Assembly: GCA_002794775.1 (NCBI GenBank)
Contig: NBAY01000013.1
Location: 1-64,000 of the forward strand
DNA length: 64,000 bases
Source: Porodaedalea pini
Taxonomy: Eukaryota > Basidiomycota > Agaricomycetes > Hymenochaetales > Hymenochaetaceae
Direction of reading: 5' to 3'
In this document: in pieces, positions 25,516 through 35,612 of the stretch
How the letters are laid out: each line of letters opens with the position of its first letter
Position numbering within the stretch: the first letter of the stretch is position 1
Notes under the pieces: generated by a model
What the model was told of the DNA's origin: nothing
The model's database searches: none
Seen by the model: only the letters and a program-made list of their open reading frames with translations
Made by a program: the position numbers and the translations under genes

Positions 25516-26321
25516 ATGCCGTCCCGACAACCAATACTGGGCAGCCAGGCCGTGTTCTCTCCCTCCGCCGATACGAAGAGCGTTCATGTTGATCCCGCGA
25601 CTTGTCACAATATCTCGCTTTTCAAAGGTGTGTCGGATGCTGACCGGTTCTCCGCCGCTGGTTGCATACTGATCATGTTGGTATACGTTGGCAGAGCTTA
25701 TGCGAGAGTACCGCAAGGTCGATGACAATGTGACCATGCGCCTCAACAGAACTGTCGCGCAGTTCCGCGACCGCGACAGGATGTCGTCTGGCTCGGTCAC
25801 TTCTCGAAGGCCAGAGGAAGAGGCCTGCGCGTTCTTCTGGAAGGACCTTGTCTGTACGTACAACTTGTTACTTAAAGCTGTAATAACTGTACTGATGCCA
25901 GAGTGCAGCAAATTGGAAAAAGAGAACCGAGATCATCCAGTATTGCGTGGATGTCGTAGACCAGAGCATCGACGGTAAACGGAAAGCTATTGAAAGTGAG
26001 GAGTTGAGCGCCGACATGGAGTCACACTTGAAAAACGCTTCCTATGCCGAAGAGGTGAAGGTATGCGTGTTTCTTTCATGAAAGCGTCGCCATCGTTCTT
26101 ATGATATTGTGTGCCTAGCGAAATCAAATTCACAATGAGCTGACTGTGGAAGCTATCATCAGACAAAGATCTCTCGATGGTGAGATACCACCTTAAACTC
26201 GACTTGAAAGGTATAACTGATAGTGTCCTCAGCTTTCAAGAACCGGTGTAGATTCTTTGAACCGCCGCTATCCGATGTGGAGGCTCGAACATGGTGGGAC
26301 AAGGCGTCGAAAGGACACTGA
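25516..26321 (+). CDS. MIX23: MIX23 / CCDC58 family mitochondrial intermembrane-space protein
   Basis: A five-exon reading gives HVDPATCHNISLFK|ELMREYRKVDDNV, then TMRLNRTVAQFRDRDRM, CAFFWKDLV, CAANWKKRTEIIQYCVDVVD, a helical stretch, RNQIHNELTVEAIIRQRSLD and AFKNRCRFFEPPLSDVEART, ending WWDKASKGH at 26321. The C-terminal block (HNELxVExIIRxRSLxxF...CRxFxPPxSD) is diagnostic of the MIX23/CCDC58 family, known from yeast as an intermembrane-space protein affecting mitochondrial import. Several cysteines in the middle helices are consistent with that compartment. The exon 1 start at 25516 is the first ATG in frame. Confidence 0.85.
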
Positions 26322-26587
26322 ATATAATTATGAACTCACGGACGATCGATTTCTTATCTAAACCTTTGCAACTAATAGGCATATTTTGTATCTGTACAAT
26401 TCTCAGTCGCATCGCATCACAGCCGCGCACCTGCTTCTCAACATTAATGCTCAAAACATATGATGTTTCGGAGTTTGCCGCGAGAGATGACGCAACACCT
26501 CTTCCTAGTGTGCTGTTCTGTATCCGAACTTTGCACTCGCAAAGGGCATGTGGCGTCGTAATACACTAGTTATTCACATCTCTCATC

Positions 26588-27502
26588 ATGCCTCTCACTG
26601 CAAGCAAAGTCCTCGCCATGTTCTCGTTCTCGCTGCTGCTGGCGCCGAGCGTCATTGCCGCGGCAACAGCATACGCTCGCCTCATGCTGCATTTTCCAAA
26701 CTTCAGACCAGATGGTCCAGAGCAAACCATGCTCGCACTGGACGACGACGTGAAGGTGCCTGTGACACTCGGCGTCATGTCCCGTTGTCCCGACGCATTA
26801 ATCTGCGAGGCGACGTTCGACAAAGTGCTTACACAAGTAGAGAACAAGATCGACCTTTCCTTGGAGTTCATTGGAAAGCGAGTGATAAGCTGTCTATCGT
26901 ACCCCTAATGCTCGTATTCACAACGCAATTATAGCCTAAATGCATCAGAGCCAGATTTTGGCGTAACATGCAAGCATGGACCGGGTGAATGTGCTGGAAA
27001 CGTGCAGGAGCTATGTGCTGTTAAATACCTCGACCAGAAACAATGGTGGGCATATCTCAAGTGCCAGAACTTCAACGGTCGTAGCAAGATCGGTGAACCA
27101 GATATCGCTCTGAAATGTGCGGACACGGCCAAGTTCGATTGGATGGCCAGCGGCGTCGGAATGTGTGCGGGCGAGGACGGGTCAGGGAAAGGTGAGGAAG
27201 GCGTGCAGCTGCTGAAAGAGAGCGTGCAGAGGAGCGAGGAACTTAGAATTGAGTGCGTATTCCCCGTGGCCCTGCGCTATTTTGAAATCGATGTAATTCG
27301 TCTCTATAGGAAAAGCTGCACAATTTTGATAAACAACAAGCCTGTCTGTGTGCATGACAGTGCGTGGAAGGAATGCGAGGTATGCATCTCGTCATGTACA
27401 TTTACCCCTCTCAATGCTTATGCCACCTTTCAGGATGGCCATGCGCCAGAAGATTTCGTCAGACAAATTAACGCCGAGTACGAGAAGCTCAACATGGTCT
27501 GA
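26588..27502 (+). CDS. GILT-family (gamma-interferon-inducible lysosomal thiol reductase) secretory protein
   Basis: The ATG at 26588 starts a clear signal peptide (MFSFSLLLAPSVIAAAT region). The domain opens KVPVTLGVMSRCPDALICEA and continues EATFDKVLTQVENKIDLSLE. A cysteine-rich region (VTCKHGPGECAGNVQELCAV, YLKCQNFNGR, KCADTAKFDW) follows, then SCTILINNKPVCVHDSAWKE and a C-terminal helix FVRQINAEYEKLNMV ending at 27502. This order fits GILT proteins, which reduce disulfides in acidic vesicles. The usual CXXC is replaced by C-P-D-A-L-I-C here, so reductase chemistry should not be assumed. The gene converges on YOS1, whose stop lies only 63 bases away. Confidence 0.85.
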
Positions 27503-27565
27503 ATCCAATCCACACATTCTCCGGCGATTTCCTATGCTCTGCCAGTAAACAATACTCCATTGCGA

Positions 27566-27983
27566 CTATGGGCCTCCTAGGACGAGTTCGTAAATGATCA
27601 CAGTCGCGTTGACGAATATTAGCGGCACTGTATATATGACCTTTAGCATGCACTCATTCTCTTTTACACTATATATTAGTATATTTGCGAACCTCTCATC
27701 AGTGTCCTCACTGCACCAATCAAGTTCACGAGCTTTGCCTTCACACTGATCTCCTGCGGATTCCCACCCATGCCAGAATAAGGGTCGTATGGTTGTGCGA
27801 ATGCTGGTTGTCCCTGCTGAGCTTGCGCGGTCCATCCGACTGCAAAACAGCTTGAGAGGGAACCTGAGCGACTGACTGGCATGAATACGCACTTCGTGCT
27901 AAGAAGCGTTCCTCATTGAGTATTGCCATCGCATTTATGAGCAATAATGAAAATTTGAATATCGTGCCGAGCCAGTAGGCCAT
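27566..27983 (-). CDS. YOS1: YOS1/IER3IP1, ER-Golgi vesicle transport protein
   Basis: A small multi-exon gene. Blocks are MAYWLGTIFKFSLLLINAMA, ILNEERFLAR, IGWTAQAQQGQPAFAQPYDP, KAKLVNLIGAVRTLMR and VPLIFVNATVIIYELVLGGP, with the stop at 27566. The two hydrophobic segments, the motif AxLNEERFL and the ending SVRTLMRxPLIxVN are those of Yos1/IER3IP1. These are subunits of the Yip1-Yif1 complex in ER-to-Golgi transport. It is transcribed divergently from the uL22m gene across about 160 bases. Confidence 0.92.
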
Positions 27984-28144
27984 GATCGCGTAAGATTATA
28001 TCAAACGAAAGAGGAGTGGACAGACTAGTGGGCGATGCTTCTGCTGTCGTGGAAGCGGCATGCACGTGATGCGTTAGAAGTTAGAACTCCGCTTCTGGCA
28101 TTTTGGCGTTCTGCACGAATTTCTGAGCTTTCTGGAAGGCCTTC
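27984..28144. promoter_or_regulatory. compact bidirectional promoter, YOS1 / uL22m
   Basis: Only 161 bases separate the start codons at 27983 (-) and 28145 (+), so promoter and both leaders must share this interval. No specific site was recognised. Confidence 0.55.
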
Positions 28145-29183
28145 ATGCAGTCCTCCTTCACAAATGGACTGAGAGCCGGTGCGTTTTGTGTACTATACAA
28201 GGGAAATTAGTCTCATAAATGTCGCGTGAATAGCATCGCGCAGGCAAGCGAGCAATTCATTGCTGCAAGCGCAGCCGCACCTGGTTGCCTCAACTTCACG
28301 CGCAACTGTCCAATGGGACCAGCGCCGGACGTATGTTTCTTGTGGTTCTACTCACGGACAATCCAAAGAATAAATTATGCTCTTGTAGAGCGTGGTCGCC
28401 CATGGAGTGGTTTCGCAAGTCTCTGACTCCGCAACTACGCGAGAAAAACAGTGAGAAGGAACTCGAGCAGGCGCGGGAGAAGGCTAAGGAGAGAGGCGAA
28501 GCGAACGTCTTCGAGTATGAGGACATTGATGCCATCCGGACAATAGGCAGCAAAGGAGAAGATTTGCGGGAATTGCTACACGTGAAGAAGGCCCTGGAGG
28601 TGCGTTCTCAACCATGTTTAGAGAGCTTTGAGCATCATAAATCTGACATGACTCTAAAAAGCATCGCGGCGCAACGAAGACCTTCAAAATTTCGCATCGA
28701 AAGCTGAACAAGCTCGGCCGCCAGATCGCTGGCAAGCCTATTGACTCGGCTATCCTCCAGATGATTTTTAGTGAGAAACGTGCCTCGGGGCGCATTAAGA
28801 GCATGCTCGCGCAAGCCAAAGGTAGCGCCGTCGCTCGTGGAATGGACCCAGAGAGGCTCGTAGTCTGTATGTACCCTCAAGCTGTGACCTCTTTCAATAT
28901 CTTTTGTTCTATGTGTTCTGACTTATACCTCCGCCTAGCCGAAGCATGGGTGAACAAAGGTCAGGGCGGGCACATGATGAAGCGACTTGAGATTAAGGGT
29001 CGCGGAAAGATGGGTGTACGCACGAAGTACACTGCGAAGATGGTCGTGAAACTCCGTGAGGGCCTGACGTTCGAGGAGAAGAGGCAGAAGGATCGTGAAG
29101 CGCGTTTGAAGAGAATTGTTTCGTCGGGTTTGAACAGGGAGGATGTTCCTCTCAGGAACCCTAGTCCGCAATGGGCCTGGTAG
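28145..29183 (+). CDS. MRPL22: mitochondrial large-subunit ribosomal protein uL22m
   Basis: Exon 1 (28145-28178) encodes only MQSSFTNGLRA plus one base. Splicing to 28234 gives ASRRQASNSLLQAQPHLVAS and then TVQWDQRRT, a basic, Ser-rich presequence free of acidic residues near the start. Later exons give WSPMEWFRKSLTPQLREKNS, RETI-region helices, the uL22 core FRIESxKLNKLGRQIAGKPI-like segment (read as HRKLNKLGRQIAGKPIDSAI), LQMIFSEKRASGRIKSMLAQ, AWVNKGQ and RLEIKGRGKMGVRTKYTAKM. The core is typical of bacterial/mitochondrial L22, which lines the peptide exit tunnel. The tiny first exon is inferred because no ATG exists in the correct frame in exon 2. Confidence 0.85.
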
Positions 29184-29377
29184 TATTTTCATAACTTAGA
29201 TTCACCGAATGCCTTGGACTTCGTTATGCTTCAAATGATATTTTTTGGTGTTTTCGGGAGCGTCTAAAAATAATGACATTAGTCATCAGACGCGCAGCTT
29301 CAATATACTGGCAGTGACACGTCTGCAGTTCACAACTCAACAACGCACGCGCTCGTGAACGAACGACGTGCTCAACA

Positions 29378-31157
29378 ATGGCCGTACATCGACATTTGGC
29401 TCTGCTAGTTTCTTTTATATGCTCGCTCATTGCCTATGTCATTGCCGACCACTCCTTTGAAAACACCGCCATCGTGCGCACGGTCGAGCTCGCGGGCTCG
29501 CTTGTGCATGTCCGCACGACGTTTGCCGCGAAGGCGCTCGAGACTGGCGCGATGGTCTATGCATTTGCACTAGGCCGCGAAGATGCGGAAAAGACGAGCT
29601 TCCTCGAAGCGCGTCTCAAGGGCGAACAACAGCCGCTCGAACTCCAGCACTTCGGGCTCAACTCGCAGTCGTATGTGTATTTCGGGCTGTTCCATGTGCT
29701 GTGTTCCTGAGCTGCGTTTTCCGAAATTGTCTGTAAAAATCCAGAAACACATATTTGTATGCTGCTGTGCTGCCAAAGGGTCTGAAAAAGGATGAGGCCA
29801 TTACGGTCGAACTCGAGACTGTACAGTCGCATGCGACGTATCCTTGGCCTGCTGCGGTTGGTCAGAATGAGGAAATGTCCCTCAAGTACGAAACAGACCT
29901 CTTCGTCCTCAGTCCTTACGCGACTTCCGTTCAACGCACAAAGATTAGGTGCGGGTCTTTCGATATCCACATTCAGTTCTAGACCTCATCGGTTTGCCGG
30001 TATTCAGAGCGTCTAGTCCAAGGATTAACTCATACACTGAACCTAAGGGCGTAGACGCATTTACGTTGGATGCGCCTGTAACGAAGTCCGGTGCGACCAT
30101 TACTTACGGTCCATACAACAATATTCCCCCGTCTGCGAACGCCGGGTTCACGAGTGGCACGCAACAGCGCGTCACCGTTCATTACAAGCATGACCTCCCA
30201 GTTCTTGAGATTACTAAAATGAAACGTGCGGCAGAAATCAGCCACTGGGGTGCAAACATAAACATTCAGGACGACATCTGGCTGCACAATGCCGGTTCAG
30301 AGTACGGAGTCCTAACACCTTACTTCACCATTGTATAAAACTGACTATATAACATTCGTTAGACTCAAGGGACACTTCTCCCGTCTGGATCACCAACGTC
30401 AGACTTACAGCAACCAGCCTGCCGGTCACGTCATGCGCGCCGTCAACTTGTACCTTCCTCCTGGCGTGCGCGATGTCTATTTCACCGATATTGTCGGCAA
30501 TGTCTCGACGTCACGTCTTCGCGAGGCGCCCTCAGTCCCAAAGGGGGCGCGTCCGAAGCAGTCGAGCATGCTCGAGCTCCGCCCGCGTTACCCACTTATG
30601 GGTGGTTGGAACTACAGCTTCACGCTTGGCTTTGACGCCCCTCTGCAGGATTGGGAGGCATACGATAAGCGCGATGGGCGTTACATCGTCGCCGTACCTG
30701 TACTGACGCAATTCCCTGACACTATTGTCGATGAGGCGGAGGTCAAGGTGATCTTACCTGAAGGCGCAGTGTAGGTGCCTTTGAAGTCAATTTGCGCAAG
30801 GGATACTGATCCATGGACCTTTGCCAGTGATGTGGAGGTGTACCCGCCATTCGCTCCCCTGACACTCAAGAAATCGGTCCACAAAACATATTTAGACTCA
30901 AAGGGCCGACCAGCCGTATCGTTCTTCTATAAGAACCTGACGGATAGGCATGTCGGTTTCATCTACGTAAGTCTGGATGTCATTATCTTCGGGAGTGGAA
31001 TTTTACGTGTTTTTGATAGGTGGCATACAAAGTTCCCTTCGTCGAGCACTTCAGGAAGCCGATGATCATAGCGGCTGTCATTTTTGGCTTGTTTGTCGTT
31101 TCATCCGCTGTGCGGAGAGTAGACATGAACATCCGCCGTACCGACAAAAAGTATTGA
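29378..31157 (+). CDS. OST1: ribophorin I / OST1, oligosaccharyltransferase subunit
   Basis: A multi-exon gene for the type I membrane subunit of the ER N-glycosylation complex. It has a signal peptide (ALLVSFICSLIAYVIADH), then FENTAIVRTVELAGSLVHVR, VYAAVLPKGLKKDEAITVEL, ALTVDAPVTKSGATITYGPY-like sequence, EITKMKRAAEISHWGANINI, HLARLDHQRQ-like sequence, NQPAGHVMRAVNLYLPPGVR, VYFTDIVGNVSTSRLREAPS, LELRPRYPLMGGWNYSFTLG and FVVSSAVRRVDMNIRRTDKK. The single C-terminal membrane helix lies near 31060-31120, and the stop is at 31155-31157. The ISHWGxNI and RYPLxGGW blocks are diagnostic of OST1. Confidence 0.93.
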
Positions 31158-31290
31158 ACTCTGATCGCTCTGTAGTCGGTAATTATGTTTAATTGGACTT
31201 ATTCAAACCCGATCAATCCTGCAAAGCAAACGGGGAGCAAGCACTGGTAATACAAATTGGTGAACACGTCAACGCTACGAAAACCGACAG

Positions 31291-32011
31291 TCAATGTCTA
31301 TCCGGCCTATTCACGAAGCTGTGTAACGTCATAAACTTGCAGCCTGGCGGCGCGGGCATGCTATTTCGAACGTCAGCTTGTTTTTGACTTCGCGAAGGAA
31401 CGAAAAGAATATCACTAACTCGTCCAGCGAAGTGTACACTCCCCTCATACCGCTTCTCGTTTGACACGAGAAGTAAAGTCCATTGTTCGAGCGCTTCCCG
31501 AGATCAAAATAAAGCTTTGTCCCGCGCCAACGCCAAGTACCGTCCACCCCCTTAGCGTCCTCGGAGAGCTCAATCTTCAGCGGCGCAGGGTGCATGCGGC
31601 CTGCTTCGTCAACACCCGTCACATTCATCACGTTCACGCGTAGTATGGACGTCAGGTTTGTTGGCTGCCAGAGCTGCCTGTTGTGAATATAAAACACGGG
31701 TGGCGAGTTATTTTCAAACACCGTTGCCGGTCCAGAGACTCCTGCAAGTTCAAGCAGCTCATTGAGCTTCTTTGTCCAAGGCAAGTAAGGGCATACTTGC
31801 CTTTCGCTGTCGGGATACTCAGATACTTTGGCCTGTATTGCTTCGTGTCGATTCCCTCCATGATCGCCTCGATGAATGTTGCACCGGGTACTAGCGATCC
31901 GATGGAGAATTGCGGTTGGGCTCCCCAGCCGCCGTCCCACTGCGGCATCGCCTGTACTAGCTCGGCTGCGAGCGCGAATGAGAGAGTAAGCAGCCAGAAA
32001 ATGCGGATCAT
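31291..32011 (-). CDS. predicted secreted protein, family not recognised
   Basis: The ATG at 32011 begins a signal peptide (MIRIFWLLTLSFALAAELVQ). The mature part starts AMPQWDGGWGAQPQFSIGSL and contains KQYRPKYLSIPTAKG|VSGPATVFE, then NNSPPVFYIHNRQLWQPTNL, RVNVMNVTGVDEAGRMHPAP, GTWRWRGTKLYFDLGKR and YFSCQ. Candidate N-glycosylation sites (NNS, NLT, NVT) fit secretion. The internal junction requires a GC-AG intron (31742-31800). A final 59-nt intron (31361-31419) would end the protein DDMPAPPGCKFMTLHSFVNR at 31291; without it the frame stops at 31329. The family was not recognised. The gene converges on OST1. Confidence 0.72.
31742..31800 (-). other. GC-AG intron in secreted-protein gene
   Basis: Exon 1 ends ...IPTAK plus G and exon 2 continues VSGPATVFENNS. 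Only a donor GCAAGT (59-nt intron ending TTGCAG) joins these frames. The nearby GTATGC shifts the frame and destroys the coding blocks downstream. Confidence 0.75.
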
Positions 32012-32624
32012 ATCCAATGCGAGGAAGCGGGTAAAGTGTGCAGAGTATATTGACGTTGAAAGAGAGCGAACAGTGCTTTCTGTAGCCTGACAGGACTTCA
32101 GTATAAAGTGTGCTCGCCGCAGAGCTTTGTGAGGAAATATAGACGTGTAGGCCTGTCAGTCAGACAGCGCATGACGCAAAGAGGATGGAAAGGAGAGCAT
32201 GATTTTCCGTTCGCCCGAGCCTGATGTAGTCCCGGAGTCCAATGTAGTAGCAGCCTCCTTTATTTCGAATTCATTATAGCCAACCGCAAGATTGTCGCCG
32301 AATTCGCGGAAAAAGGGCGCGAGACCGAGGCACTGTTAGTGTTACTGGTTCGATCATTGGATACGTGGAACGTTCTGAGGATTGCGTGGATAAATGTGGA
32401 CTTCGATGTTCACATGCTAACGCTATTGGAACAATAGGCAAGAAAAAAGTTGACATAGGATACAGTTACAGGGAGCATTTAGAGGTGCATCCTCTTCTAT
32501 CAAGATAGTAGTCAAAAGTGCGCTAGGGATGTAAAGAAGACGAGCGTAATAAAGCGAATGGGTGAGGAAGCAAAAGAACCTCGGTCTTGAAGTGGAAGAA
32601 AAGAATAAAGAAGGCGAAAAGAAA
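32012..32624. other. intergenic region
   Basis: Promoter side of the secreted-protein gene and 3' side of RRN3, both on the minus strand. No gene recognised. Confidence 0.5.
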
Positions 32625-35294
32625 TCATGCGGTTGCAAGCTCCCGAGGCTGCGCAGGACTGATGCTCATTCCGCCAAATGATTCGCCCAACCCTCCAGAG
32701 CCATCAATAAAGCTCGCCGGACCATGCATGTATAAATCATCGTCCACCGAGCGTAGCACAGGTAAACCGGCATCAGCTTTGTCGTCTTCACCATCGTCCT
32801 CTCTGTCTTCTCCTTCCTCATCACCCTCTCCGTTATCTTCATCCTCGCTGTCATCAATAGCGACAGATGTCCATTCCCGGTAGATGCCCTCAATGTATAC
32901 AGAAGAGCGCGGGAGCTTGAACGGATCGAATGGGAAGAACGTCGTGAGATCTGCATCAAAGGACCGGCTTATCGCCGTCGTAACCGAGTCAGACCCTGAG
33001 CCGTGTTTCGAGTCTGAAGCGTACTCCGAGCGCCTGTTCGCCTCGAGGATGGAAAAGCAATAGATGAAGCCAACACGCTGTGCGACGCGTGCGAATTGCT
33101 GTACGACATTCGATGAGCATACCTATAAGTTACCCTACCGTCAGTACCCTAGATAAATTATTTTGAAGAAAAAAACGGTAACTTACCTTTAGAGGATTCA
33201 GAGACGAGTTTACAACGCGTTGCATAATCTTAAGCTCCGGTATCCATGCATGGTGTGCGGTACCACTACCGCTTACCATCGCGCCCTCGAACTCATCATT
33301 GTCGATTTCATTTTCATCGTGCTGCGTAAGATCACGCCAACGAAAGCAGAAAATCAAGAACATCGCTTGTGCAGCCGCATAGAAAACCGCGTGCTGCTCC
33401 GAGCTCTGCTGATTGGGAGCCTGGCGATAAAGGTTCCTTGCATTTACTGCCTGCTGTTTCGCGTACACGTCGAATTCGTCTAGATGTGTCTCGAGGAATT
33501 GACATAGAACGCGTACCACCATCTGCGTCTCTTCGCGCGCAACGAACGCGGCACGACTAACGTAGCTAGCGACATAGCTCGCAGCAGCAGCACGTGTGAC
33601 GACGGGTTGTGCAGGCTCGAGTAGTGCAGCAGAGACGACAGTTCCAAGGAAGCGGTCGCGGAACTGCGTGTCAAGTGACGAGTACCAGAAGATGAGGAAC
33701 TGTGTGTAGCGCGACTTGAATGTACGTAGGATAGTGTTCTCGAAGACAGAGAGGAGGGAGTGGAAGCGTGATTCATCTAGTGCCCGCCGTTGTGAGGCCG
33801 ATGAAGAGAGTAGAGCGGCGTTAGGCACAGGCATTTCGAAGGTTCCATCAGTCGTTGGAGACGTGTCGTGCGGTGTCGGCGAGGACCTCATATTTTCCGG
33901 AGGAGGCGCTGTGACGGCAGAATGCAGACGATCGATGTGTTTGAATACAACTTCAAGTATACTATCGAGTTTGGACACCATATCTTGGACATGTTTTACG
34001 TCCATCTGCTCTTCTTTCGCATCCGCATCGCTGTCGCTTCCTGCATCAGATGACAATTCGCTAAGGCCACCTCCATCGTCCTCATCTTCCGAGTCAGAGT
34101 CAGAGTCATCTCCCTCCTGGCCAATTACAGTATCAAACAGGTCCAGATGGAAAACCTCTTCTTCTTCTTCTCCCGCTCCTTCTGCTTCAAGTTCCTCAAG
34201 TTCAACTTGAATCTCAACCTAGCCAGGTATAATTACATAACTCCAGCCAGTTAGATGATAGTACTCACATCAATCTGCAGTGTCCTATCCACAATTAATC
34301 CTAAGATGCGATCCCACAGCTCCGGGCAATAATCCGACAACTGGAGAAGATTGCGGATATATGTGACATGTTCGGCCTCCCGCTGTCGCTTGTGGGGAAA
34401 GTTCCGAGCGAGAAGAGGATACAGTGCCGAAGGTAAAGTCGGTATGAGTTCAAGGAGTTGTGCGACAAGACTGTGTACACGGTCGTATACTGTGCGCCGC
34501 GTTAATGGAGCGGAAGAGCTTTCGACAAATCCGGCATCGAGTGCTTTACGTGCAGAATCTAATCGAGGACAAGGGGAAAGGGTGGTCCCATGAAGGTTGA
34601 GTCTTGAAGAAAAAAATCAGCAGAACACCAATACTTACGATAAGTTAAATTTTGAGCCGCCCTCTCCAAAACGAGTGTAAGATATTCTGGTCGAGCGCTG
34701 ACGAGCATGCCAACAAATGATATGTATGCTTTCACAAATGTCGAGTCCATCGTCGTCCAAGACATGCTCACAATAGCATCGACAAGTGTGAAATGTGCAC
34801 GGTCTAGTTTCGACACAACATGCGTAAGCGCAGTGAGATATGCGCGCAACTGTTGCTGCTGCGCGGGCTGGGGCGCTTTCCCAGGAGAAGAAAGAGCACT
34901 GGGGCTGAACTGGCGTACGAGATCATCGTAATGCTCATTTACCCCCTAAACAAAGCTTCGGAGTCAACCAACATGGAGCAAACATAGTGAACAAAGGACG
35001 CACCCGGGCCTTTTGAGTAAGTGCGTTGTCGATGAACGCAAGGTACATGTCCCGCCTGTATTTTTCATCTCTACGCACCCGTGAGTTCGAGGCCATAGGA
35101 CGTGCTGCCAAGTCCTTGAGATCCTTTGTAGAAGTCGAGCTTGACGTTGAGAACGAGCCAGACGAGGACTTGCGAAAGTGCTCAAAAATGTTCATTGTTT
35201 TGACCTCCATTTGACGTATGTTTTGTAAATGGGGACCTGACTTGGGACGCCGCTGCTGGTTGTTGTACTGTGAAAGCTTCGAGTGGGGATCCAT
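32625..35294 (-). CDS. RRN3: RRN3, RNA polymerase I transcription initiation factor
   Basis: A multi-exon gene for the factor that bridges RNA polymerase I to the core promoter of rDNA. From the ATG at 35294 (MDPHSKLSQYNNQQRRPKSG) come MYLAFIDNALTQKA, the HEAT-like helices YLTALTHVVSKLDRAHFTLV and DSTFVKAYISFVGMLVSARP, and an acidic insertion (about 34050-34200). Next is KHVQDMVSKLDSILEVVFKH, then the hallmark stretch FRDRFLGTVVSAALLEPAQP, SRAAFVAREETQMVVRVLCQ, FYAAAQAMFLIFCFRWRDLT and SSLNPLKV. The C-terminal exon carries FFPFDPFKLPRSS and an acidic tail of Glu/Asp (about 32780-32880), ending PRELATA at 32625. The acidic tail and Ser-rich N-terminal insert are likely disordered and phosphorylated. 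Confidence 0.93.
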
Positions 35295-35426
35295 GCAGGC
35301 AAACAAAGAGAGACAAAGCCTTCACAGAAAAAAAAAGTTGGCATGAGTAGTTTGGAATACGTAAGCAAAAGACTCCTTTTTAGAAAATGTTGTCGGTCTC
35401 ATTCCACATCAATGATTACCAGCCCT

Positions 35427-35453
35427 GGAGTTCCCGGCTTCGCCGGGAACTCC
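35427..35453. repeat. perfect 12-bp-stem hairpin
   Basis: GGAGTTCCCGGC, loop TTC, GCCGGGAACTCC. Read directly. It lies about 130 bases upstream of the RRN3 start codon, at the CpG-containing edge of the AT-rich island. Confidence 0.95.
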
Positions 35454-35454
35454 G

Positions 35455-35612
35455 CTGGCCATCAATCCGAGTTTTTAGGCATTGCTTAATCCGAGTTTTT
35501 TTGGTTCTACAGATTTAATTAATGTAATTTCTCACTCTAAAAGCTATACCTATTTAAAGTTCCTTCCTGGCCATCAGTCTAAGCTCTTAGAACAATGCTT
35601 CATCTTAGTTCA
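35455..35612 (+). repeat. degenerate direct repeat pair
   Basis: Copy 1 starts at 35455 (CTGGCCATCAATCCGAG, then a second ATCCGAG at about 35489) and copy 2 at 35567 (CTGGCCATCAGTCTAAG). They align over about 46 bases. CCGA in copy 1 corresponds to CTAA in copy 2, the change expected from deamination of both strands of a CpG. Confidence 0.75.

Noticed and set aside
28080..28200. minus-strand frame resembling a small mitochondrial protein next to YOS1
   Set aside because: It has no start codon or exon chain, and the plus strand is explained by exon 1 and intron 1 of uL22m.
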